Assembly (NCBI RefSeq): GCF_000204055.1
Contig: NW_006768809.1
Coordinates: 198,691 to 262,690 of the forward strand
Source: Melampsora larici-populina 98AG31
Taxonomy: Eukaryota > Basidiomycota > Pucciniomycetes > Pucciniales > Melampsoraceae
Reading direction: 5' to 3'
DNA length: 64,000 bases
The notes under the pieces are model-generated. The model worked only from the letters and a program-made list of their open reading frames with translations, did no database searches and had not been told where the DNA came from. A program made the position numbers and the translations under genes. This document shows positions 45,533-57,600 of the stretch, piece after piece. Numbering within the stretch: the stretch's first letter is position 1; each line of letters begins with the position of its first letter.

Positions 45533-47089
45533 TTAACCCATCGTAGCACACTTTGATAAAGTCCCCTTTACAAATCCTAAAGCCCAGATTTGTGTATCAG
45601 AGCGTGAAGTAGATGAACAAAGAATCTGATTGACCTCCGGATGAAAAGATATAGTACCTCCACTTGATGATCTTTTTTGGTCATTACCCTCTCTAAAGAC
45701 TTTCATCAGATTTTCAAGACAGTTAGGTTCCGCAGCAGCTTGACTAGCTTTTCGATGGCGTTCCACAAATCGTTCGATGAGAGATAGGTGTGCTTGCCAT
45801 GTAGGCTGTCGAGGAGTGGTCTCAAAGTTTTGGTAATCTGATTGATCAAATCCGCCTACTTGATCTCGATAGGGACAGTAATCACGATGTGAGGTCAAAA
45901 GGTTGGTAGGTGGACGGCGCGGAGTGGAATCGACGATCTCTGTTGGAGTTGGGATGAGGATAGACCAGAGGCCTATCTGGCGGTGACATAGCTTGCATGA
46001 GAGTGTGCGAGAGCTAAGTGCTGATGAAGGACGTCCAGATGAAGACGATCTAGGTGTGGCTGCTTGGGGGGCACACGAACGAGAGGTAGGTGTGCCAGGA
46101 GGAGAAGGTACCGAAGAATGTTGAAACTCAATTGAGTCAGGATACCAGCCAAAGAGAGCAAGAATGAGAGTTGACGCAGAAGTGACTCGAGGTACTGATT
46201 GGGGCGTTTTGTTAGTCAAGATCTTTGTCGCCATGAAAAGGGTATCGATAGCGACTTGAGCTAATGGATGTTCTGTATTCAAGGCTGTTGTCTGGGTTGT
46301 TTCTTGTGCAAGTAGTTGTTCAAGGTTGGCTGCAGTCTCAATAAGCTCGGAGGCCGCTTCAAAGCCTCCTGAGCAACGTAGTGCACCAGTGTAGATCGTC
46401 GGTATACAACGTCGTTTACGCCAAGGACAAGAGTTACGGTGTTCTTCAACGCGCATCCGGCAGCCCAAGTGGGTAAGGCGTACACCGCTCGCAGAGCTCC
46501 AACCGGTATCTGACTGGGTTGAGGGGATGGCCAAGACCCAAGTTGCTTGACAAGATTCGCATTTCATTCGATTTTTGGTACCTGACACACTAGTCCAACC
46601 AAAACTAGCCAAAGTCGGGGGGGAAAGTGAGGGTGGTTTTCCAGCAGGATAATTGGAGAGTTTGAAAGTCGATAACCTTTTTAAGAAATCAAACAGGTCA
46701 TTTGGATGAACATCAGAATGGATTTGATCATTTTTCATTGTACTGTATTCTGATTTAGAAGATCGAGTTTTGAATTTAGATTGTCTTTCACGTCGACGAG
46801 TCACTAGTCTTGAACGAGCTGCTTCCAAGGCTGGTGTCGAAACCGTAGATTTGGATGGATTGGTCGGCTTGTCACTGATACTTCGAATATAACAAAGAGT
46901 ACTTATGTCAGAAACATTGACAGGGGATCCAAATTAGGTAGATATAATATGGTTGGTCAGAGGGACTGACTGATTGTTGAGAGACGAATTAGGTTGAAGA
47001 GATGATGATTGTTTAGGCTGAGAATGACTAATGAGCTGAAGAGTTCGAAGAACATTCTCGAGTTGTTGATCTGAATTCTTGCAAGCCAT
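45533..47089 (-). CDS. C3HC zinc-finger protein, Rsm1/NIPA type
   Basis: Two exons (47089-46971, 46874-45533; GTCAGT donor, phase 2) give 486 residues. The N-terminus is Gln/Ser-rich, then a basic stretch. The zf-C3HC domain is clear: RLSTFKLSNYPAGKPPSLSP, an FGW, the C-x2-C pair KCESCQATW, and the H...C pair HRNSCPW. A second Cys pair (CKLCHRQIGLW) with HRDYCPYR follows in the C-terminal half, matching the Rsm1-like second domain. Family members act in mRNA export (fission yeast rsm1) or as F-box adaptors (mammalian NIPA), in the nucleus. Which role applies here is not visible. Confidence 0.85.
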
Positions 47090-47218
47090 CGTCGATGATT
47101 AGATGTCTTGACGGCGGAAGAGTGAAGGGGTCTTGAGTGAAGTTGGTCGAGAATCAAGATGAACTGAGAGGCAACAAGTTCTTGGGACTTGGCTCATTTT
47201 CGGGAACAATGGGGAACC

Positions 47219-48079
47219 GGGAGGTCCCTGACAGTGCTGACTGTCAGCTGACAGTAACCGCTGTCACATACCTTTTGCAGACCTTTAAACCCCGTGAAAT
47301 CATCTAAAACTTTCACACCCTCTTTTCTTACGCGTCACACCCCCGTCACATGTTTTCTGACATCCCCATATGTACCTCACCAGATCATTTATAAAGATAC
47401 AACATCAAGCTCATTTGCTTGGTTGTGACCAACCAGAGAGGGATATTTCTCTTTTCTCGTGGCTTATTAAAAGATTGATGGGTTTGTCTGCACTTTTACT
47501 TGAGACACTCGAGCTCACAGAGTGATGATAATATATACATAGATAAGCAAACCCAGAACGATTGAATTGGGAGCACTCTTGGGAGCGCGATAAGATAATC
47601 ATTGATCACTTTTATTGTCTTGATTATTTGAAGATTTTGTTGGAAATAGTTGAGCAAAGTGCTTATAGGTCAAGAGGTGTCCAAAAGTGTTGATCTAACT
47701 GGCAAAGTCAGTTGAGTGAGGTTAACTTGACACATAAAGAAAGATCAATGAGTTGAATCGATTGTTTCTCAGCTTACCTTTAAAGTTCATTTATATTGTC
47801 AACATTAATCTGCTGGATCCATTTCTTGGGAAGTACCTTGAGCTGAAACCACCGTCATCTCAGTGGCGAGTGTGGTGAACCGTATGACATTGGCGGGGGT
47901 ATGGTGAATTGGGGGAGTTGATTTCACCACCCTGTCCTGAGTCTGTCTCGTAGATGGCAAAAGGTGGCGACAGGTGAATGAGGCAGTTGTGTAGGTTGTA
48001 TAAAGCCATTTATCTTATGGGTTTATACTGTGCTGACAGTCAGCATGTGTCAGCAGGTGCTGACAGTCAGGGCCCTCCC
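47219..48079. repeat. Possible 861-bp inverted-repeat element with CTGACAGT-rich ends
   Basis: The left end (GGGAGGTCCCTGACAGTGCT) and the complement of the right end (GGGAGGGCCCTGACTGTCAG) match, and both contain clustered TGACAG/CTGTCA motifs. I see no convincing target duplication and no coding frame. The element would lie 130 bp upstream of the zinc-finger gene. Confidence 0.4.
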
Positions 48080-48288
48080 AAGGGCCGCGATCTCTGTCAT
48101 TTTCGATCAAATCAAAACCTGAAGACCAACATCGGGTTATCGGTCCGGGGCCAGGCCTATATCCGATTGTCAACATCCGTCCAAAAGTTGCTTTGTGGGT
48201 TTAGTTGTTGTGTCCCGGAGATCACGTCCTTCGGGAACACTTCAGGATCCGGGTTTTTGTCCTGATAAATCCTGATAATCTGATAATA

Positions 48289-48448
48289 GTGGCTCTCAAA
48301 CCTGCCCCAGTTTTCAAAAAACCCAGTTGACCCAGTTGTTTTTTGGCAGTAACTTTGTGTATCAACTTGACATTTGTTGACAGCTCCCAGCCAAAAATTC
48401 CACTGGTGCAACCAGTTTTTTTGAAACTGGGTCAGGTTTGAGAGCCAC
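48289..48448. mobile_element. MITE with TA target duplication (family T1 relative)
   Basis: This 160-bp element has inverted ends GTGGCTCTCAAACCTG flanked by TA. Its subterminal region shares 'cagttgacccagttg' with the 37884-38035 MITE. Confidence 0.75.
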
Positions 48449-48452
48449 TAAT

Positions 48453-48978
48453 GAGGACCCCGGCAAACCCCACGAAAGCCGGTTGACATGGGAGGTATGA
48501 ATTTTCGGGGAAAAAAAAATTGACATGGGTGTGTGACAGGTATGAATCTGATTTTTTTCAAAAAATGGTGGTTGTGTGGATGTATGAATTTCACAATCTC
48601 CAAAATCTGTGAAATTGAACGTAGATGTCACAGGGGTATGAATTTTGCTAAATTTGGGGGGTCAACAAAGACTTGTACCGCTTAGATGCACGGCAAAGCT
48701 CGCAGTTTGTGTTATTTTGAGCAAATTTTGACTGAAAAAAATATTTTTCTCCAAACATGCCAGAAAAAGTTGTCCAATGTGGAGGTCTGGGAGGTATGAG
48801 GACTAAATTTTGATTGACCACACCCTTGGAAACCCCCGGGACGTAGGTGTGAAAGCTGTATGAAACCAGGATTTTTTTAAAAGATTTTTTTAAAAAAGAC
48901 ATCTTTTTTTGGGTATGAAAAAGGCCAAAATCAGTGATTTTAGACAACCCACTTACCTAGGACTTTGCCGGGGTCCTC
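48453..48978. mobile_element. Inverted-repeat element with GAGGACCCCGGCAAA ends
   Basis: The 15-bp ends GAGGACCCCGGCAAA are inverted and flanked by ACTAAT on both sides (48447-48452, 48979-48984). An alternative reading is TGAGGACC ends with a 4-bp CTAA duplication. It inserted exactly at the right edge of the preceding MITE. There is no coding capacity. The superfamily is unknown. Confidence 0.6.
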
Positions 48979-49276
48979 ACTAATGATAAAATTCTGATAA
49001 TACAGCGTACAGCGCCCCTGATACAAGCAATCTTACAGACTACACTCAGCATATTACATAGGTAAGTGTAAGTCCATGCTACTGTCCAAAACCTCAGCAT
49101 TAGGTCATGACAGGTGTATGTCACTCACCTGTCCCACCTTCCCTCAATGAAACAATATCTTACCTCCCATCAGTGTTTCACCGCAAAATTCTTTTTTCAT
49201 CACCACGACGCAATTCCGAAATACACCACGGACGCAACCTACACCACAATCAAGGACATAAATAGAAACCTCGACC

Positions 49277-49726
49277 ATGCCTTACCAACTCCATCGTCTG
49301 TTTTCTTGCCAGAAATACTCTCCGTGGGCGACTTTCCACATCCACAATCTGCCTCCTCGCCTCTTTGAGCATGTATTCCCCGCCAAATTCCAGCGCCAGT
49401 CTCCACACACAACTCTCACCCTTCACGACCTATCTACTGGTGGCTCCATCGAATTGATTTTCACATCCAAATATCATTCGCAGTCTCAAAACCAACTAGC
49501 ACCTTTCACAATTGGTCCCCTTTGGTCTTCACATCTGATTATTCCGACCACCAGCTCCAGGAGTGGTCCCCAATCTTCAGCATTCACATTCTGCGCACAT
49601 CACTTGCAGATACATCTCACGCTGCAACCTTGGCCTTTGGGCCACTACTACATTGATCATAGACTAACTCGACAACTATCCCAGTCAGTCTATCTCCTTC
49701 ATCCCCTTTTTGTGTATGGATGTTGA
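49277..49726 (+). CDS. Hypothetical protein (149 residues)
   Basis: A single open frame of 149 residues with an ATG and a moderately coding-like composition (LHDLSTGGSIELIFTSKYHS; TIGPLWSSHLIIPTT). No signal peptide and no known motif is visible. It may be one exon of a longer gene. Support is frame length only. Confidence 0.3.
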   Translation: MPYQLHRLFSCQKYSPWATFHIHNLPPRLFEHVFPAKFQRQSPHTTLTLHDLSTGGSIELIFTSKYHSQSQNQLAPFTIGPLWSSHLIIPTTSSRSGPQSSAFTFCAHHLQIHLTLQPWPLGHYYIDHRLTRQLSQSVYLLHPLFVYGC

Positions 49727-49776
49727 CACATCCATATTGATTTCAGGTTGAGTCCAATTTCCTTCCCACATACAAC

Positions 49777-50106
49777 ATGGTTGTCGCGACCCTAATTCAC
49801 CCTGAATATGTCTTTGTCACACCTGGGTACCTTCCTGAACCCCCTCAACCAGGTGCCAAGGCTGGCCAGCCAGTCGGGATCTACTGCCCAACCTGCCATG
49901 CTGGCCTTAAGTATTGGACTCCTAAGGCTGACGCGTGGTTAATCGGGGTATGTCACCGTTTTTTTCCTCTTTTGCTGATACTCATACGCCCATAACAGTG
50001 CCCAAGTAGCCAACAGCACAACATGCGCACCTGGCGCTGTGACCAGTTCAACCACGAACAAACACTCATCAACCTTGGGGTTGCAAGACCCATTATCTCA
50101 AGTTAA
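49777..50106 (+). CDS. Hypothetical small protein with Cys4 motif
   Basis: Two exons (49777-49947, 49999-50106; GTATGT donor, CAG acceptor, phase 0) give 92 residues. The centre reads CPTCHAGLKYWTPKADAWLI, continuing across the splice to GCPSS...NMRTWRC, a C-x2-C...C...C pattern loosely like a GRF zinc finger. No function is assigned. Confidence 0.4.
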
Positions 50107-50877
50107 AAAGATTGGGGCCCTTGTATATCACCCGCTGGGCACGTACTCAACCCGCTTCCAGAGCCCCCCACACCAGCTTGCGCACAAGAGGTGATTCCTT
50201 TTTATAGGCAAGTACTCCAACCACAACCCCGCAAACACCCTTTCCAAGGACACGTGATGCAAGGCCCTATTGTGTCAAACACTCCAAGCTGGTCACCACC
50301 ACTCTATACCCCCACTGCTAGCTCATTGCTTCCACCACCTCAACTGTTGACTGCACAATCTACCGCCTCAACATCTGGACCTCACCTCAGTACGCCACCA
50401 ATTCCTTGCAAGAGACAATCACAAGGACCTGTTTCAAAGGGACATTGGAACAACACTAACAAGGAATGTAGATTCAAATTTTGTCAGACGGTATGGTAGC
50501 TTTCATCTAGATACCCCTGAGATGAAGTCTTCAATCCACAACCAGCAAGCCAGCCAGCTAACACGTGGTCCTTGTTTTTAAGTACTGCATTACTTACAGA
50601 CCAGGTATGTGCCGTACACACCCTTGCCCCAATTCACAGGCCGATGTGCATCCCTACACCCGACCACACACATCAACTGCAACTCCCAATTCCACCACAT
50701 CATCCAAACCTATCAACCCCAGGCAAACTCGTTTGGAGCCTTTCTGTCACCAATGGGCACAAAGCTCTAACTCCTTAGGACGCACCTGTGGCTACCTGAC
50801 CCTACTGTATGACCCCAATGAAAAACGGGTATTTTTCAGCGGAGTCACACCCTACTCTTGCAGGCAGACTCGCCGCC

Positions 50878-50980
50878 GTGCCAGACGAGTCTAATGCCAA
50901 TTTTTTCTATAAGTCTTTGACCTGCCAGACGAGTCTAATGCCAATTTTTTCTATAAGTCTTTGACCTGCCAGACGAGTCT
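50878..50980. repeat. 44-bp tandem repeat
   Basis: Two full units and a partial third of 'gccagacgagtctaatgcca...' lie head to tail. The core 'agacgagtct' is itself palindromic-like and recurs in variants to about 51120. Confidence 0.85.
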
Positions 50981-51765
50981 GCAAGCTTAGAACCCACAGA
51001 CTCGCTGGTCCACTCGCAAGCCCCGTCTGGCCAACTCCCAGACTTGCTGCCGCGTCTTTCCCACACCAGATCAGTCTGCCTCGCTGATCCAGATCAGTCT
51101 GACTCACTGATCCTACATAAGTCTGTCACTTATCACTCCTTTTCATCACGCTCTTCCATCTTCAAAATCACAACCAACCTTTTCAGTTCAAATCTCAACT
51201 CATTACGACATAACCATTCAGGAAATGACTTGTCTTCCCAAGCCTGTACACTTACTCAACCAACTCCAACCCTGGCTTCATACTCTTCATATTGATCCAA
51301 ATCACTGTTCTCATGTTCTCATTTCAAACGAGCCTCTTGTTATCGAACAAACCGATCAAATCAATCAGTCAATCACACCATCCATCTTTCATCATCACTC
51401 ACACACCCAGACATCCACTGAATTTCATCACAATTGTATTGCGGATATACATTTTTGTTTCTTTTTGATTTTCAAAACTAACGATTTTCTCAATAACAAT
51501 TTAAGCTCATACTTGGTCTTTCATCATCCAACTTTCTCCACGTACTCAAACCTCCTCCGCTAACCATTTGATTGTTGAAGTACTACATTGTCGATATAAG
51601 TCATACAAAAACGTACCCGAAGAATCCCCACAAATCCATGAGTGACAGTTCTTCCAAAAGAAGTTATACAATCAAAGTTGAGATGTGCACACTTTCAAAC
51701 ATCAGCATCAGTTCAATCTTCAATGATCACGTGTCCTACATTTCATGCTTTACATCCAACCTCAC

Positions 51766-51901
51766 ATTTGAACATCTTACTGTACTGTAACACCAGATTG
51801 TGGTATTTTTAAGTTCAATCTTTTGTTCGTAAATTTGAACAGCTTACTGTACTGTAACACCAGATTGTGGTATTTTTAAGTTCAATCTTTTGTTTGTAAA
51901 A
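51766..51901. repeat. 68-bp tandem duplication
   Basis: Two adjacent 68-bp copies containing 'cttactgtactgtaacacca' differ at only two or three positions. Confidence 0.85.
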
Positions 51902-52184
51902 AATATACAGAAACCTTTCTCTCAAGGGAATGTTTTGGCCACTCACTTGGTGCTCACAACAGCTGAGAGCAATAGTACAGCAAGAACAATAGTTATTTCT
52001 CAAAATTGTATTTTAAGTGAGAACGGGCCAAAAAAATCAATCAAACACATAAGGAAGTGAAAATACAGAAGATAGTGAGACAACCTCTCCTCACTGATAC
52101 CCTGTAACAAAGCATGAAAAAATGGAACTATAAATCAAATGCTAGATTGATTATGAATATAAGGAAGTTAGAAAAATCCTAAAT

Positions 52185-54456
52185 CTATGAGTCGACAAAT
52201 CCAGCCCACTCTAATCCACCCCACTCTTCAACATTGTCAACAAACGTGTCATCAACATCAGCCAAGAGGTCACCATTGACACCATCATCAGCGGGCTGTG
52301 ATGGTTCTGATTGATTGTTCTCGGTACCATCCGATATCTTCTCAAGTTTGAAAAAGCCTGCATTCACATCGTCCAACCAGAGACGTCGCTGGGAAGTCTT
52401 CATTTTGTCAAAGCCCAATGCCAAGACTTCAGTTGATAGTGCTGAACCGGGGAGTTGAATCACTCGTAATGAGAACTTATCCTCTGCACGCTTGACAGGG
52501 TCGGGTCCGCAAGGAAATCCTTGGACGTCCATCTTCAGTGCTGTTTCTGTACATAAAAGACAATGAGAATGAGTGAGTTTGTCATCAGATCAGCGGATCA
52601 AATCGTGCTTACTCATCTCAAGACGCAAGCGGTGTGATAGTTGTCCTTTGAGAACATCACTTGGCGAAGGTTCCTTAGCCCTGACGAGATTCTTCTTCCC
52701 AGTCTGTTTTGCCACGACCTCATTGACCGAGAGACCCTGGATATGAGCAGCGAAAATTGTTGGAAAATTGGCCTTAGTTGTGACATAGTCGGCCATGTCA
52801 TTGTGTGAAGTGAATTCGCGGCACCACCCAGGGTCTGAAGATGATCCTTCGGTGGCTGCATAGTTACTTGAAGCTATGAGGTAATAAGAGAATGACATTC
52901 GATTGGATTTGTTTGCAATCTGGATATGCAAAGAAGGCAAAAAAAGATATAACATTAATTGATACGTCAATCAACAAATCAATTTGAATAAAATATGAAA
53001 AACCTGGTCATGAAGTCGCTCAATACATCTTAACAACTTGCAGTTGTATTCAGGAAGGGTTTCGCCGTCTGCCACCCCTGCGGCCACTTTGGCATATACC
53101 TTGGCGACTTTTTCTTTACTTACCATCTTGTCATATAATGTCTGCAGCTCTTCTCTTTCTTGAGTCGGCAGTTCATCCCAGCTTTTCTCATCTTCATCTT
53201 CATCATCATCGTCTTCATGATCATTTGGTTTAGGTGGTGGAGGCAGGCCAGAAAGAGCATAGAAAATTCTTGGATGGAAAACACGTCGACGAGCGAGGGG
53301 AAGCGCAGTCCATAATGCTCCAACCACCTTGTTACAATTAGACAAAACACCGGTTTGTCCTCTGTGAGACACTGTCATGAATACGAGTAATTGATACAAT
53401 GTAAGCAAAGATCATAATTATGCAAACAAGAACAATTGACTCACTCTTGGGTTTGCCCCCTTCCTTAGAATAACTCATCCAGAGATGGTAAGCATCATCA
53501 CCTCGTTCTCCACCTAACTCGCCACTGATGCAAATAGAATGAATTTGATTGATATAGAGAAGGAAAGATACACAGAACAGAGAGAAAGAAGAACAGAGAG
53601 AAAGATCAACAAGATGAAAGACGGAACATTAGACAAGACAATGATCAAAAAGGTCAAAGAAAAGATAGACTCACATTGACTTGTTGAGGGTATAACGAGA
53701 CACGTTACCCATCATAGCTAGCATGGCCTTGTGCCGTCAATAAAGCTTCTGGATAGCCTTCAATTCGGTCTTGATGTGAGGTGGGACCTGGTTACCATTC
53801 TTCTTACCACGTATTTCAGCCGTGATTTTGTATTCAGGCCAATCATCAACAAGTTCCTTGTAATTTTTAATCGTTGGCATGGTGGTTTCAAAGTGTAATG
53901 CGTCTTTGGTTCTTTCAGTCTCATTGGCGGGATTGTGAATTCTAAGACGTTTGGCACGCTCGTTTGAAGTTGTAGCCAATGTTGATATCAATGATAGTAC
54001 ATGTTTTCCTTGTCTTTTGTCATTTCTTGCACCGGTTTGATTGTCGATCACGCCAATAGATTCTTCTGGCTCTGTATCAGAAGAGCCTCCTTGATAGTCT
54101 TCATCCCGGTCATCAGATTCTTCAGAGCTCATGTTGGCGTTATTGACTGAAGCTAATGGTTGTGTTAGTCGACAAGTACTACGTTTGCTGCGTTGAGACT
54201 GAGCCGGAGGAGATCCATTATGGGAAGGAGTTGGTTGTCTGCGCTGAGTTGCAGAAGAGGATGTTTGTCGAGGCAAATGAGGCCGTAAGGCACAATTGGG
54301 GGAAGGTAAGTCAGGTGAAGGACAAGGAGGGGCATGTGCTTGCTGGGTGGTCAAAGCTTGAGGTTGTTGAGAAGAAGGTGGTTGAGGATTGGGTGGTGCT
54401 GGTTGAGAAGATGGTGGCGACTTATGTTTTGCTCCTGATCTTGTGATTCGAGCCAT
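52185..54456 (-). pseudogene. Unknown five-exon gene with one in-frame stop
   Basis: Exons 54456-53675, 53524-53445, 53371-53004, 52919-52613 and 52546-52185 join with phases 2/1/0/1, giving 633 codons including the terminator. One in-frame TGA is present at codon 240 (53739-53737), after which the same frame continues with RHKAMLAMMGNVSRYTLNKS into a good splice. Features: a Pro/Ser/Gln-rich N-terminus (MARITRSGAKHKSPP), an acidic segment, an Asp/Glu run DDDDEDEDE in exon 3, and a conserved-looking GWCREFTSHNDMADYVTTKA block in exon 4. No known domain is recognised. It is either a recent nonsense allele, an assembly error, or a gene ending at 53737 with an unused 3' part. A Mutator-like element sits 180 bp upstream of its ATG. 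Confidence 0.65.
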
Positions 54457-54644
54457 ACCGTCTAGATGATGAAGTATGGATTGATACTACTACGTAGCTT
54501 AAAAGTTAGAGACAGTTTGAATTTATTCAAGTGAAACAGCTGCTTACCGAGTAGAGACAAAAACGTTGAAACAGTCCAAACGGGATATATCGGAATGTTG
54601 ATTCAAGAACTTGAGGATATATATCGAGATTGGGAGTATATAAA

Positions 54645-57600
54645 GGATCCCACTATTTGGCGCCCGCTCGAGTAATACCCGAAGCCCGCTTTTTTCGGTG
54701 CTTTACCCGTGAAAATCATTCATTTTTCAAAGAACCCGGACCCGCCTCAGCCAAATTTGGCCGCAGCCGCGTCACTTCCGGGCTCATACAGCAGCTCGTG
54801 CCCGCTCGGAGGAAACCGGGCTACTGAATTCCCGGAAGTGGGCAATAGTGGGCATCCAAGCTCATCCAAGTGGACACTTGTGTTCTAAATCCGGGCTGAA
54901 AGACCAAAACGAGATACGCCGCCAGAACTAAGACTGCCCTCAAATTCAACCCAGCACCAGCGATTCAACTTACAAGTTCATTCAACCCACCATCCTCAAC
55001 AAGCCTTGTCCCAAGATGGTAAGTCTGTTTCATCTCTATCTCTCCCTGCCTTCTATCTCTCTCCCTGCCTTCATCCGATCAAGTAAGTAAGTTGCTGACC
55101 ATCTTCTGATCACAGCCGTCGTTTACTTTTGTCCATTTCCCTTGTCTTTTCAACTCCACCGACCCTCCGATCCTAAACATTGCATTCATATCTTTGACGA
55201 TGTCAATACCAGGACCTTCTACTTCGACTTTGAAGAAAAAATTGGTGAACCGTAGTGCTCCCCAAGGCTACCCAGTCTATCCACCGTTTCCACCTCCACC
55301 TTTTATGTACCCTCCTTACTGGCCACCATTTCCGTATCCATCTCACCAAAACGATACTGTAAACCATTCAGCCCTTCCACATTGGCCATATCCTCCCCCG
55401 TTTCCTTCTTATGGATCTCATTTACCTGGCTCATCATTTCACAATACGGACCACGATGAAGACGCCGCTTCCCCATCTCAACCCGTTCCTAGCTTTATTG
55501 AGTCCAAGACAAGCGTCAAATCGGCTGTTACTCTTAATCTACCGACTCAATCCGCTCCTGTGTCTCAACTTTCCAATCTTTCTCATCCTGCCGAGTTTCC
55601 TACATCTGCTCCTCTCATTGAAGACAAGACTACCTCCAATCTTTCAACCACGACTTTGAACTCGTCGTTATTCAACACATCAGCAGATGCAGCTCCTTCT
55701 CACCCAACACATCCAATACCGATAGTCAATCAGCAACCCCCTATTGATGATATGGACGTTGATGCAATCAACCTACAAGCTGAACGTGACGAAGAATGCC
55801 CCCCCATTGGTATAACTGCTGTTGTTTCCAACTTAATTCACACCAAGCTGACAGCAATTCGATCTCTTCTATGACCTTTTGTGACACGCAGGTGTTGAAC
55901 CAGTTCGTCTATTGGAATCCCCACGATTCGGGAAGCGTTTTGTGGCCCTTGAAAGCGGTGTTATGTATTTGAACGCGGTAGCTAGGCATCAAGGATATGC
56001 AATTGCTATCAAGAGCCACAAGGGCGATAAGCAACGGAAGGCACGGGTCTACTTCAGATGTTCACTTGGACGCACTGTCTCGTCAACCGCTAAGGTCCGT
56101 GAAACCTCGACAAAGATGACGGGGTGTCTCTTCGAGATATCACTCAATTACCATCAGAAACCCGCTCGATGGATTGTCCAACAGGACTTGAAGAACCCTG
56201 ACAAACACGAACACAACCATCCTGCTTTCGACCAGCCACATAATCTTTCAAAAAACCGGCAATTCTCAGACCATGTCATGGGTCAAATTGACACACTATC
56301 CTCAGCTGGGTGTCGAGCCTCACATATTTGTTGTCTCATCAACTTCCCAGCAGGTTCAGATCCTCTAGTTCGAGATATTCACAACGCTCGATATCGGCTG
56401 AAGACATCTTGGTTGGCTGGGCGTACACCCATCCAGGGTTTGTTCGATTTGATTTCAGACGCCAATTGGGCCTTTCGTACGATGACGGCACGTGATGGAA
56501 CATTACAGTCCTTGTTTTTGGCCAGCCCGCAAGCAATCACTATGGCTCGTCGGTTTCACACCGTCATCGGTCTCGACTGCACCTACAAGACCAGTCGGTT
56601 TAATCTCCCCCTGCTTCATATTGTCGGCACATCCAACACACACAAAACTTTCACCGTGGCCTTATGCTTTATGCACAACGAGGTTGAGGATACGTACGTA
56701 TGGGCTTTGGAACAGTTGAAATCGGTAGTTCATGATCCAGTTTCCAAAGAACAACCACCAACCAGCCAACCAGAATCAAGCTCTCACTCCGACCCAGACA
56801 CCTTGGACCTTTTGAAGACATCCAACGCCAACAATTCGCAAGTTACCACTTCAAATTCGATTTCAGTTGGTATCGAAACAGCTGAAGACAAAGCTTTCAC
56901 CTCCTCCAACAACTCAAAACTTCCAAAGACGTTTTGTACTGATGCAGAGCCTGCCCTGTACAATGCGATTGGGAAAGTTTTTCCAGCTTTGACTCATCTT
57001 TTATGCATTTGGCACATCAACTTCAACATAGGTAAAAATTGTAAGAGCAAGTTCACCGGTCCTGAATTCACCGACTTCATCAAGCTTTGGAATTGGTTTA
57101 TGCAAAGCACGACAAAAACTGAATACGACGAAAACCTTGAGGCAGTCAAGAAGATGGCTCATCATCACAAAGTCTTGGAATACCTGGAAAAATCATGGCT
57201 TTATCGAACTGACAAGTTTGTGGCACTATTCACATCTCAGACCCCCCATTTTGGGAACTCATCCACATCTCGACTCGAGGGCGGCCACCGTCGCCTCAAA
57301 GACTTCCTAGAGGGCAACAACAACGATTTTGTCACCTGTTTCAAGGCTTTCAAGCGTGCCGGGGATTCTCAATTCGACGAGATATTCATTTCGACAGGAA
57401 TAGAAAGCCAAAAGACTTTACTCGGCCTACCCAACATGTTCCAGGAACTGAATCGCACAATCTCACATTTTGCGCTGAAAAAAATCAAGGGGCAGTATGA
57501 TTTGATACCCGATTCTCTGAATAGGACTTGCACGAAGACCTTCCGTGGCGTATGGGGACTGCCGTGTTCGCACAAGATTGCTAATGCCTTGACGGAAACT

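Larger units (their letters stand above)
50107..52184. other. Region with uncertain small coding segments and tandem repeats
   Basis: Plus-strand segments near 50191-50500 (ending NTNKECRFKFCQ) and 50585-50894 (beginning MCRTHPCPNS) may be exons of one Cys-containing gene. No splice restores the frame cleanly. A frame at 51225-51563 has no features. Two tandem duplications are listed separately. Confidence 0.3.

Noticed and set aside
54156..54446. 96-residue plus frame rich in Glu/Val
   Set aside because: It is the antisense shadow of the first exon of the minus-strand gene.
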